Of a stretch of 47,710 nucleotides of DNA, positions 1 through 7,304 are shown in pieces. Source of the DNA: Nostoc linckia z4 (GTDB lineage: Bacteria > Cyanobacteriota > Cyanobacteriia > Cyanobacteriales > Nostocaceae); NCBI RefSeq assembly GCF_002608075.1, contig NZ_LAHA01000062.1, positions 1 through 47,710 on the forward strand. The letters are read 5' to 3'. The translations under genes and the position numbers were made by a program. The notes under the pieces are model-generated. The model saw only the letters and a program-made list of their open reading frames with translations. It did no database searches and was not told the origin of the DNA. Every line of letters begins with the position of its first letter. Positions within the stretch are counted from its first letter, which is position 1.

Positions 1-1
1 C

Positions 2-934
2 GCCTTCATCGCAGCACCCCCAGTAGACATCGACGGCATCCGCGAACCAGTAGCAGGTTCCTTACTCTACGGAAACAACATCATCTCCGGAGCAGTAGTA
101 CCATCTTCTAACGCCATTGGTTTACACTTCTACCCAATTTGGGAAGCAGCATCATTAGATGAATGGCTTTACAACGGTGGCCCTTACCAATTGGTAATCT
201 TCCACTTCCTGATTGGCGTATTCTGCTACTTAGGTCGTGAGTGGGAACTATCTTACCGCTTGGGAATGCGTCCTTGGATCTGCCTAGCGTTCTCCGCTCC
301 CGTAGCAGCAGCAACAGCAGTATTCTTGATTTACCCCATCGGACAAGGTTCATTCTCTGACGGTATGCCCTTGGGTATTTCCGGAACCTTCAACTTCATG
401 ATCGTGTTCCAAGCAGAACACAACATCTTGATGCACCCCTTCCACATGTTAGGAGTGGCTGGTGTATTCGGTGGTTCTTTATTCTCTGCAATGCACGGTT
501 CTCTAGTAACCTCTTCCTTAGTACGTGAAACCACCGAAAGCGAATCTCAAAACTACGGATACAAATTCGGTCAAGAAGAAGAAACCTACAACATCGTAGC
601 AGCGCACGGTTACTTCGGTCGCTTAATCTTCCAATACGCTTCCTTCAACAACAGCCGTTCCTTGCACTTCTTCCTAGCTGCATGGCCTGTAATTGGAATC
701 TGGTTCACCGCCTTGGGTGTAAGCACAATGGCTTTCAACTTGAACGGTTTCAACTTCAACCAGTCCATCATCGACTCTCAAGGTCGCGTCATCAACACCT
801 GGGCTGACATCATCAACCGTGCGAACCTGGGTATGGAAGTAATGCACGAGCGCAATGCTCACAACTTCCCCTTAGACTTGGCATCTGCCCAAGCGGCTCC
901 TGTTGCAATCAGCGCTCCTGCTATCAACGGTTAA
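2..934 (+). CDS. psbA: Photosystem II D1 protein, 3' part (5' end outside window)
   Basis: D1 is the reaction-centre subunit of photosystem II; with D2 it binds P680, pheophytin, QB and the Mn4Ca cluster in the thylakoid membrane. The frame is open from base 2 and gives 310 residues, matching residues 51-360 of a 360-residue D1. Visible landmarks are the FIAAPPVDIDG lumenal stretch, HNILMHPFHMLG with the iron and plastoquinone ligands, and a C-terminus in which LDLA precedes the tail removed by the CtpA protease. The residue at D1 position 130 is Gln (GGPYQLVIF), as in the standard-light D1:1 form rather than the Glu of high-light forms; this rests on my recall of D1 alignments. A hairpin terminator follows directly. 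Identity is certain; only the start is missing. Confidence 0.98.
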   Translation, partial: AFIAAPPVDIDGIREPVAGSLLYGNNIISGAVVPSSNAIGLHFYPIWEAASLDEWLYNGGPYQLVIFHFLIGVFCYLGREWELSYRLGMRPWICLAFSAPVAAATAVFLIYPIGQGSFSDGMPLGISGTFNFMIVFQAEHNILMHPFHMLGVAGVFGGSLFSAMHGSLVTSSLVRETTESESQNYGYKFGQEEETYNIVAAHGYFGRLIFQYASFNNSRSLHFFLAAWPVIGIWFTALGVSTMAFNLNGFNFNQSIIDSQGRVINTWADIINRANLGMEVMHERNAHNFPLDLASAQAAPVAISAPAING

Positions 935-955
935 TCATCGAGTCTAACTAAATAG

Positions 956-985
956 AAAACGCTCTCTGGAAACAGAGGGCGTTTT
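956..985 (+). terminator. Rho-independent-type terminator of psbA
   Basis: A 13-bp stem (AAAACGCTCTCTG paired with CAGAGGGCGTTTT, one G-T wobble) closes a GAAA loop 22 bases after the psbA stop and ends in TTTT. This is the expected position and shape for an intrinsic terminator. Confidence 0.85.
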
Positions 986-1225
986 GTCGATTTTGGTCAT
1001 TTAAGGCAAGTCTATTGTTTAGGACATCATATTGAAAGCAACTTAAGTATCAGAAAGTTTTTCTGTGGCAACAAAAAAACAAGTTTATCTCAATTGTGAA
1101 AAAGTTTTTTTGGAAAAACTGGAACACCATTTTGGATTTTAGATTTCTAGAGTGAATGATTGAGTGCCCTAGCGATCTAAAATTACACTGTGAATCGGCA
1201 AACAAGAAGCAAATAAGTTCCGTGT

Positions 1226-1681
1226 ATGAAGCGTCAAAGCTCTATTTTTTCATTGATTTTAGTATTATTGGCCACATTTCTCATTAGTTGTGGCGGGCCT
1301 GGTGTTGCAGTTGCACCTCCAACGTACACTGCAAGCCAAATTGCGGAAATTAAGGAATACGTTCCCGAAATTCAAGCTGTGCGCGATCGCTCACAAGAGT
1401 TGAAAACCCTGATTCAAAAACAAGATTGGATCAACGTGAGCAACTTTATACACGGCCCAATAACAGAAGCAAGGTTGAACTTGACTTATGTCACTCCCCA
1501 CCTTCTACCCAAAGACCAAACCCCAGCACGTCAAATAACGCGAGATTTGTTTAACCACTTGGTTAAAATCAATCAAGGCGCTTCCTCTGGTAACGCTCAA
1601 CTTGCGTTGACTAACTCCGAAGCCGCTTTCGCAGATATTGACAAATTCCTCCAGTTGCTTCCTGAGGCAAGCACTCAATAG
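1226..1681 (+). CDS. psbQ: PsbQ (CyanoQ), photosystem II lumenal lipoprotein
   Basis: CyanoQ is a lipid-anchored extrinsic subunit on the lumenal face of photosystem II that stabilises the oxygen-evolving complex. The 151-residue product has a basic start (MKRQ), a hydrophobic segment and a lipobox ending at Cys22 (LLATFLISC), so it should be cleaved and lipidated there. The mature part is helical and matches the PsbQ four-helix pattern, with the block EYVPEIQAVRDRSQEL and the segment IQKQDWINVSNFIHGP. The length is normal for the family. It lies 290 bases after psbA, beyond that gene's terminator, so it probably has its own promoter. Confidence 0.88.
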   Translation: MKRQSSIFSLILVLLATFLISCGGPGVAVAPPTYTASQIAEIKEYVPEIQAVRDRSQELKTLIQKQDWINVSNFIHGPITEARLNLTYVTPHLLPKDQTPARQITRDLFNHLVKINQGASSGNAQLALTNSEAAFADIDKFLQLLPEASTQ

Positions 1682-1935
1682 AAGCAAGTTAAGGTAGGGA
1701 TGGGGGGATGAGGGAGTAGAAGGAGCAAGGGAGATGAGTTTTTCCCCTCTGCCCTTAGTGGTCTGCCAACCCAAAAATGCGCTTCTTTCGGGCTGGGGAA
1801 AGAGAAAGGGGTAAAGGGTAAGGGATTTAAAACCTTTCCCCTTTCCCCTTTCCCCTTTAAAGAGCTAAGTCCCGAAAGCGAACTACTAGAACCCCTCTGC
1901 CTCTTGTGCCCCATACCCTTAATTTCAAATAAACA
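1682..1935. repeat. Intergenic short-repeat tract
   Basis: The gap holds a G-rich GGGATGGGG run, a block starting AGTGGTCTGCCAACCC at about 1757, and heptanucleotide repeats of the TTTCCCC type at about 1838-1860. The AGTGGTCTGC block recurs inverted near 23968-23993, so it is a dispersed element. No gene is seen. Confidence 0.6.
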
Positions 1936-3057
1936 ATGAGTCATGTAGTCATTATCGGTTCTGGTGTAGTTGGAGCTGCCATCGCTTATGAACTCAGTCA
2001 TGTAAAAGGGCTGAAAATCACTGTTTTCGACCGACAACCACCAGCACAAGCTTCTACGGGTGCTGCACTTGGCGTTTTGATGGGGGTAATCAGTCAAAAA
2101 ATCAAGGGCAAGGCTTGGCAAATGCGACAAACTAGCATCCAACGCTATGAAACTTTGATTCCAGAATTAGAAACTTTAACAAATCGTCAGATACCTTTTA
2201 ACCGCCAAGGAATTCTTATGCTGTTGTCCGATGTCAGCGAGGAAATTTCAGCATGGGAAAAGTTAGTAGAAACTCGCCACTCTCAAGGCTGGGAGTTAGA
2301 GATTTGGGACACTGGTAAACTGAAAAATATTTGTCCTCAGGTAAATTGTGAAAAAATTACTGGCGCTGTCTATTCTCCTCAAGACCGTCAACTCGATCCA
2401 ACTGCGCTGACATTGGCTTTAGTTGAGGCTGCTCAGCATAATGGTGTGACTTTCAAATTTGGTGTAGCTGTTTTAGATAGTGAAACTTCAATGATTGAAT
2501 CTTCACTCCAATGTTGCCATCACCTAGAGACTACGGAAGGAAAAATAGCTGCTGATTGGTTTGTAGTGGCAGCAGGATTAGGTTCAACACCACTCACAGC
2601 AAAGTTAAACCAGCAGATTGATATCCGTCCGGTGTTGGGACAGGCTTTACAAGTACATTTAGAGCATCCATTGGGCAATCCCGACTTCCAGCCAGCCATT
2701 ACAGGTAATGATGTCCATATTGTTCCTGTGGGTGGTGGAGATTATTGGCTTGGTGCAACAGTGGAATTTCCCACCAACGGCGATGAAATACCGCCGAATC
2801 AACAACTGTTGGAATCTGTGAGAGAACAAGCGATCGCATTTTGCCCAGAATTAGCTACAGCAAGTATTGTCCGCACTTGGTCTGGATTACGCCCCCGTCC
2901 TGAAGGACGCCCAGCCCCAGTTATTGGTCAGTTACCTGGATTTAGTAATGTCCTATTGGCCACTGGACACTATCGCAACGGCGTTTTATTGGCTCCCGCT
3001 ACAGCACATGCAATTCGTGAGATGATTATTCCTCAGGGACAAGGGCATGGGGCATAG
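1936..3057 (+). CDS. FAD-dependent amine oxidoreductase, glycine oxidase (ThiO)-like
   Basis: This is a 373-residue member of the DAO/GlpO family of flavoenzymes, which oxidise the C-N bond of glycine, D-amino acids or similar amines. The N-terminus carries the Rossmann dinucleotide motif (VVIIGSGVVGAAIAYEL, residues 4-20) followed by the acidic FAD-ribose region (VFDRQ). The C-terminus has the second FAD contact (VLLATGHYRNGVLLAPATA) and the motif TWSGLRPRPEGRPAPVIG, typical of glycine oxidase and ThiO. In cyanobacteria ThiO supplies dehydroglycine for the thiamine thiazole, but no thi gene lies nearby, so substrate and pathway remain open. The ATG start puts the Rossmann motif at the usual place. 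Confidence is high for the family and moderate for glycine as substrate. Confidence 0.8.
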   Translation: MSHVVIIGSGVVGAAIAYELSHVKGLKITVFDRQPPAQASTGAALGVLMGVISQKIKGKAWQMRQTSIQRYETLIPELETLTNRQIPFNRQGILMLLSDVSEEISAWEKLVETRHSQGWELEIWDTGKLKNICPQVNCEKITGAVYSPQDRQLDPTALTLALVEAAQHNGVTFKFGVAVLDSETSMIESSLQCCHHLETTEGKIAADWFVVAAGLGSTPLTAKLNQQIDIRPVLGQALQVHLEHPLGNPDFQPAITGNDVHIVPVGGGDYWLGATVEFPTNGDEIPPNQQLLESVREQAIAFCPELATASIVRTWSGLRPRPEGRPAPVIGQLPGFSNVLLATGHYRNGVLLAPATAHAIREMIIPQGQGHGA

Positions 3058-3246
3058 GGCATGGGAAGCAGAGGGGGCAGGGGAAAAGGTTAAAGGTTAA
3101 AGGGAAAAGGAATAAATTTAATCTTTCCCTTTTTCCCCGGTTGGTGAGCTTGTCGAACCATACCCCTTTCCCTTTCCCCGTGCCCAATGCCCAATGCCCA
3201 ACGCCCCATGCCCAACGCCCCATGCCCAATCTATAAGAAAAATAGC
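3058..3246. repeat. Heptanucleotide repeat tract
   Basis: The gap contains repeated GCCCAAT units (3182-3230) and AAAGGTT/AAAGGGA units. The open frame of the next gene runs back into it and would add a repeat-encoded MPNAQRPMPNAP leader, which I treat as non-genic. Confidence 0.6.
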
Positions 3247-4098
3247 GTGTCAATAACAGAACATAAAATAACTGTAAATTCACTCGAATGGTTTTATCGT
3301 GAATCTTCACCAATCGGCAGAACTGATTTAACGCCAGTAGTGTTGCTACACGGCTTAGTTTCACAAAGTTACAGTTGGCGTAATATTATACCTGCTTTAG
3401 CTAATCAAGGTACGAGAGCGATCGCCCCAGATTGGATTGGTTACGGGTTTTCTGCAAAACCAGAAAAACGAGATTTTGCTTACACTCCCGATGCTTTTAT
3501 TACGGCTTTAGAAGAATTTATCAAAGCACTAGAACTCGAACATTTTTCTTTAGTTGTACAAGGCTTTTTGGGTTCTGTAGGACTACAATATGCTTTGCGT
3601 CATCCAGAAAAAATTGCCAATTTAGCTATCTTAAATACACCAATTTCCCAGACGGCGAAGTTACCCTGGAAAATTAAACAAATGGGTTTACCTTTGGCTG
3701 GTGAAGTTATGACCCAAGACCCTTTGTTAGTTGACCGCACACTAGAAGGTGGTAGCCGTTATCGCATTGAAGATAAGGATTTAGATGTTTATCGAAAACC
3801 ATTTTTAACAACTTCTGCATCTGGTCGAAGTTTGTTAGCAAGTATCCGCAATTTACAGCTTGATTCTGCAATGACAGAAATCGAATCTGGGTTTAAAGAA
3901 TGGCAACAGCCAATTCTCATTCAATGGGGTACTATTGACCCTTGGTTACCTGTAGACATTGCAGAAAATTTTGCTAACTCGGTATCGAATGCAGAATTAA
4001 TAAAACTTAATAACGTCGGACATTATCCTCAAGAACATTACCATGAGACTATTTTAGAAGACCTTTTACCCTTTGTGCGTCGTAAAGAGGCTCATTGA
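3247..4098 (+). CDS. Alpha/beta-hydrolase-fold protein with atypical nucleophile elbow
   Basis: This is a 283-residue alpha/beta-hydrolase of the haloalkane dehalogenase/epoxide hydrolase branch. Seen in the protein: oxyanion-hole strand VVLLHGLVSQ (31-40), DWIGYGFSAKP (62-72), the acid strand IQWGTIDPWLP and the C-terminal histidine in NNVGHYPQEHY. The nucleophile elbow, usually VGHSxGG or VQDWGG, reads VVQGFLGS (103-110): the expected Ser/Asp is Gly or Phe, although Ser110 is close by. The enzyme may therefore be inactive or use a shifted nucleophile. I chose the GTG at 3247 because the only upstream ATG in frame would add about 20 residues encoded by a GCCCAAT repeat. Substrate is unknown. 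Confidence 0.75.
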   Translation: MSITEHKITVNSLEWFYRESSPIGRTDLTPVVLLHGLVSQSYSWRNIIPALANQGTRAIAPDWIGYGFSAKPEKRDFAYTPDAFITALEEFIKALELEHFSLVVQGFLGSVGLQYALRHPEKIANLAILNTPISQTAKLPWKIKQMGLPLAGEVMTQDPLLVDRTLEGGSRYRIEDKDLDVYRKPFLTTSASGRSLLASIRNLQLDSAMTEIESGFKEWQQPILIQWGTIDPWLPVDIAENFANSVSNAELIKLNNVGHYPQEHYHETILEDLLPFVRRKEAH

Positions 4099-4616
4099 GA
4101 ATATACCTCAGACAAAAATCGATAATATAAAAAAGAATTCAGAATTCAGAACTGAGAATTCAGGAGTCATAATCATGTCTGGCTAATTACACGTGATGAA
4201 AATTTCTGTGTGTCCCCCCATCCCCTAATACGGTTCGGATAAGCAGTATGAACTTATTTTATGGTCTGGGAAAAGGTTAAGGGGTAAGGTGATTTGGATG
4301 TATTTGAAACATGAGTCCCTTTCTCCTTTCCCCTTTAACCGAACCGTATTGCCTTATCCCCCCTGTCTTGGCGTCAGTTCTAATGATAAATCTTTTACCG
4401 GACACGATATTAGGACTCAGAATCAATTAGTGGAAAATTTTCAGTGGCCATTAATTGTAGTCTGCTAAAGAAAAGATTGAGTAGTGAAATTCAAATATTT
4501 TTTCATTGTTCAAACTCTATTCTTTCGCTGCTAGAGTATTCTGAATTCTGACTTCTGAATTCTGAATTCTGACCGCTAAAAATGCATCACAACCACACTG
4601 ATGGAGATTGGAATTC
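4099..4616. other. Gene-free region with MITE and GAATTCT repeats
   Basis: No coding region is supported. The stretch holds GAATTCAG-type repeats at about 4136-4165, the 126-bp MITE at 4226-4351, and a TTCTGAA heptamer run at 4540-4573 just before hemJ. The hemJ promoter probably lies between about 4380 and 4600, but no clear -10/-35 pair was identified. Confidence 0.5.
4226..4351. mobile_element. MITE, copy 1 (AATACGGTTC inverted-repeat family)
   Basis: Terminal inverted repeats AATACGGTTCGGATAA (4227-4242) and TTAACCGAACCGTATT (4335-4350) match at 15 of 16 positions and enclose about 90 bp of non-coding sequence. The ten bases on each side (CCCCATCCCC left, CCTTATCCCC right) agree at eight positions, as expected for an old 10-bp target duplication. 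The ends match the element at 43210-43321. No transposase is encoded. Confidence 0.7.
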
Positions 4617-5201
4617 ATGGCTTATTCATGGTTTAAAGCATTTCATATTGTTGGGTTTGTAGTTTGGTTCGCTGGTTTGTTTTATTTAGTACGTCTTTTT
4701 ATTTATCATGTTGAAGCGAACCTTGAACCAGAACCAGCGCGAACCATACTGAAAAATCAGTATCAAATTATGGAAAAGCGTCTGTACCATATCATCACTA
4801 ACCCAGGAATGTATGTGACGATCGCAATGGCCATCGGTTTAATCAGCACCGAACCAGAAGTGTTAAAAGAAGGCTGGTTACATATCAAACTGCTGTTTGT
4901 AGCTATTCTCATCGGCTATCATCATTATTGCGCTCATCTGATTAAGAAGTTAGCAGCAGATCAATGTGCTTGGAGTAGTCAGCAATTACGGGCGTTAAAT
5001 GAAGCACCGACAGTTATGTTGGTAGCCATCGTATTACTGGCTATATTTAAAAATAATCTACCAACGGATATGGCTGCCTGGGGCATTTTTGCCATGATTA
5101 TTTTGATGGCAGTTACTATTCAACTTTATGCCAAAAAACGTAGGCAGGATAAAGAAAAGTTGACGGCACAAATAGGGCAAATTCCACAAGAACAAAGTTA
5201 G
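4617..5201 (+). CDS. hemJ: HemJ-type protoporphyrinogen IX oxidase
   Basis: HemJ converts protoporphyrinogen IX to protoporphyrin IX in haem and chlorophyll synthesis and is the usual form of this step in cyanobacteria. The 194-residue product is a small membrane protein with four predicted helices. It starts with the family signature MAYSWFKAFHIVGFVVWFAG, including the conserved His11 implicated in haem binding. Other conserved parts are RLFIYHVEA and EKRLYHIITNPGM. The ATG at 4617 is chosen over an upstream TTG because GGAG lies 10 bases before it and the family begins at this residue. It is followed by a convergent gene and a strong hairpin at 5260-5314. Confidence 0.92.
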   Translation: MAYSWFKAFHIVGFVVWFAGLFYLVRLFIYHVEANLEPEPARTILKNQYQIMEKRLYHIITNPGMYVTIAMAIGLISTEPEVLKEGWLHIKLLFVAILIGYHHYCAHLIKKLAADQCAWSSQQLRALNEAPTVMLVAIVLLAIFKNNLPTDMAAWGIFAMIILMAVTIQLYAKKRRQDKEKLTAQIGQIPQEQS

Positions 5202-5259
5202 ATAAAATTGTCTGGAATCTTTCAGTTAAACAAATTTCAAAGGCTGAGAGAAATTTACT

Positions 5260-5314
5260 AATTCGTAATTTGTAATGGGCGTCTTGGAGAGAAGCCCATT
5301 ATGAATTACGAATT
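5260..5314. terminator. Long hairpin between convergent genes (possible two-way terminator)
   Basis: Arms 5260-5280 (AATTCGTAATTTGTAATGGG plus C) and 5294-5314 pair at 19 of 21 positions around a 13-base loop, with A/T-rich flanks. It sits between hemJ and the opposing peptidoglycan-binding gene and touches that gene's stop codon. It could stop transcription from both sides, or be one copy of the AATTCGTAATT dispersed palindromes. Confidence 0.6.
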
Positions 5315-6206
5315 ATTTTAATAAGTCATCTCCTGGAATGACTGTGGTGTAAAAGACATAATTTTTACTAGCTACATAGCGGCGGTCTTGTTTAATTATT
5401 GACATAAACTCCCGATGTCCTTCGCGTCTACGTCCTACTAAACAACCTGCACTAGCATTTTTAATATCATTTACAGGAGCATCATAACCCCAGTGTTGAT
5501 TGACAAAGAAAAGACCTGTATCAAGTTTGTCACCAGTGCGTTGAAAATCTTTGTTAAAATCTCGGTGAACAGTGATAGGTGCAACTTGGACTAATGCTTC
5601 GTGGGGTTCTGAAGTTCCGTGTGTACCAACAGACCAAGCTTTGTATTGCCCAAATTTAATTCTAGCTGCACCTCCGGGATTCATCGGATTATAAGTATAG
5701 TATCTGCCTGGTTCTGTGGTGGCTTGCCAGTGATTGACAATTTTCGGAACACCGTCTTCTATTTCAATTACCAGACGGCGATCGTTGAATTGATTCGGTG
5801 TATCGCTGTTGAGAGTCCAGTCTTCATTTACTCCTTCTAAATAAATAATGTTGTATTCTTTCGGGTTAGTAGATATCTGATAATTTTTTGCCTGCATGTA
5901 TTTGATAATCTTGCTGGCAATGTCATTACCCAGTTTTAAGGGGGGTTTAGGAAGTTCCTCTGCTTTAGTTTCAATTAGTTCTTTGGCGGTGAGTGCGCCT
6001 AAATAGTCAGTCTCCTCAATTTTCATTAATTCTTGAAACTTTTTCAGGGCTGTGGCAGATACCGGCCCAAACTTATCATCGGCTGGAGGGTCGAGTAAAC
6101 CCAAGCCAATTAACAATATTTGAATCTGACGAGTTAATTCTGGATCTTTAGCGATCGCCTCGAATCCCCATTTTTCATCTGTTCCTAAGAAATCTTGTAG
6201 TTTCAT
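5313..6206 (-). CDS. Peptidoglycan-binding-domain protein with possible L,D-transpeptidase-like C-terminus
   Basis: This is a 297-residue protein without a signal peptide. Residues about 21-65 (DPELTRQIQILLIGLGLLDP through ALKKFQELMKI) form a PG_binding_1-like domain with the usual FGPVSATALKKFQ helix. The C-terminal half contains THG (195-197), VHRD (213-216) and SAGC (252-255); a histidine upstream of SxGC recalls the active site of YkuD L,D-transpeptidases, but overall similarity is too weak to be sure. With no secretion signal it may act in lysis or be exported by another route. The next gene, divergently placed, is a lysozyme-like protein, which supports a cell-wall theme. Family is moderately sure, activity unsure. 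Confidence 0.6.
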   Translation of the reverse strand: MKLQDFLGTDEKWGFEAIAKDPELTRQIQILLIGLGLLDPPADDKFGPVSATALKKFQELMKIEETDYLGALTAKELIETKAEELPKPPLKLGNDIASKIIKYMQAKNYQISTNPKEYNIIYLEGVNEDWTLNSDTPNQFNDRRLVIEIEDGVPKIVNHWQATTEPGRYYTYNPMNPGGAARIKFGQYKAWSVGTHGTSEPHEALVQVAPITVHRDFNKDFQRTGDKLDTGLFFVNQHWGYDAPVNDIKNASAGCLVGRRREGHREFMSIIKQDRRYVASKNYVFYTTVIPGDDLLK

Positions 6207-6575
6207 TATGCACCTAACTTTATTAACTTATTTCTCAGTATAAACATCATTTTTAGGATTGACCTTGTTTTAAACTATACTTTTGTATTTAATATAAAGT
6301 TAAATTTTTTAGTATTGATTTATGATTTAATACACAAAATTTTACATAATTTTACTTAAATCAAAGTTGAATGCTAATGAAATATTTATACTTAACTATT
6401 TTTGGATTGACAAAAAGATATAAACCATTCCCAGACTAGTTTGTAAGGCAGAACATATTAACAAATCTTCAATGAAGAAATAATTTTTTGTATAAAAAGT
6501 TGCCAAATTTTATGCGGGTAAAGTAGCTTTGTCATAACTAAAAAAGTCAAAGTTACTTTTAGGTATTGCATAACA
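6207..6575. other. AT-rich divergent intergenic region
   Basis: These 369 bases separate two divergent cell-wall-type genes and should contain both promoters. The sequence is strongly A/T-rich. No repeat element, small ORF or convincing operator is seen. Confidence 0.4.
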
Positions 6576-7202
6576 ATGGCAAATAAAATACTACTTAGCT
6601 TAGTGGATTTAAAACCAGAATATCAGAAGCTTTGGGATAGCTGCGAAATCAAGCCAGATAAACTCAGCACGACTCAAAACATAGTTGCAAAAATTAGTGG
6701 CGATCGCCTTCGTTACGAAGTACTGCAACAAAAAATCAATGTACCTTGGTACTTTGTTGCAGTCATCCATAACATGGAATCTTCCCTGAACTTCACCAAA
6801 CATTTGCACAACGGCGACTCGCTAAAAAAACGCACTATCAACGAACCATCAGGCAGACCACTTGCTGACCCCATCAAAGGCTGGCAGGTAGGTTACACCT
6901 GGGAAGAAAGCGCCATTGATGCTTTGACAATGAAAGAATTCAACCGAGTCAAAGATTGGAGTTTGCCAGCACAGCTTTGGCAACTAGAAAGATACAACGG
7001 TTTTGGCTATAGAAAATACCATCCAGAAGTTCTCACACCATATTTGTGGTCGGGGACTAACCACTACAGCAAAGGCAAATATGTAACTGATGGCAAATGG
7101 GATGCCAATGCAATTTCTGAGCAAATTGGTATAGCAGCTTTGCTAAAAGTTTTGATAAAAGAAGCAAATATTAATATTTCAGAAGGTGTAGCGATCGCCT
7201 GA
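6576..7202 (+). CDS. Lysozyme-like peptidoglycan hydrolase, phage-type family
   Basis: This 208-residue protein resembles a family of small endolysin-like proteins found in phages and bacteria. The pattern is WYFVAVIHNMESSLNF with the candidate catalytic Glu68, then HLHNGDSL, a PSGRPLADP segment, YTWEESAIDAL, LERYNGFGYRKY and PYLWSGTNHYSKGKYV. The same order (I-H-x-x-E, LxxGD, WExxAxDAL, YNGxGY, PYxWSGTxxY, GKYVxDGxxD) is what I recall for the family. No signal peptide is present, as is common for holin-dependent lysins. No holin or phage structural gene is nearby, so this is not evidence for a prophage. ATG start; a weak TTTTAGG lies upstream. Confidence 0.7.
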   Translation: MANKILLSLVDLKPEYQKLWDSCEIKPDKLSTTQNIVAKISGDRLRYEVLQQKINVPWYFVAVIHNMESSLNFTKHLHNGDSLKKRTINEPSGRPLADPIKGWQVGYTWEESAIDALTMKEFNRVKDWSLPAQLWQLERYNGFGYRKYHPEVLTPYLWSGTNHYSKGKYVTDGKWDANAISEQIGIAALLKVLIKEANINISEGVAIA

Positions 7203-7304
7203 GGAAGACGCGGGGAGGGGAAGGTGGGGAGATGGGGAGATGGGGAGATGGGGAGATGGGGGGACGCGGGGACGCAAAGAGGAAAGTGTCCCCCCTACCC
7301 GCCT
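7203..7304. repeat. GATGGGGA octamer tandem repeat
   Basis: Repeated GATGGGGA units (about 7226-7262) and GGGGACGC units lie between the lysozyme-like gene and the convergent nadE. No gene is seen. Confidence 0.6.

Noticed and set aside
1675..2142. 155-residue minus-strand frame overlapping the FAD oxidoreductase start
   Set aside because: Low-complexity Ser/Pro/Leu sequence from repeats, antisense to a clear gene.
5313..7202. Prophage remnant suggested by a lysozyme-like gene
   Set aside because: No integrase, capsid, tail, portal or attachment-site duplication is seen nearby.
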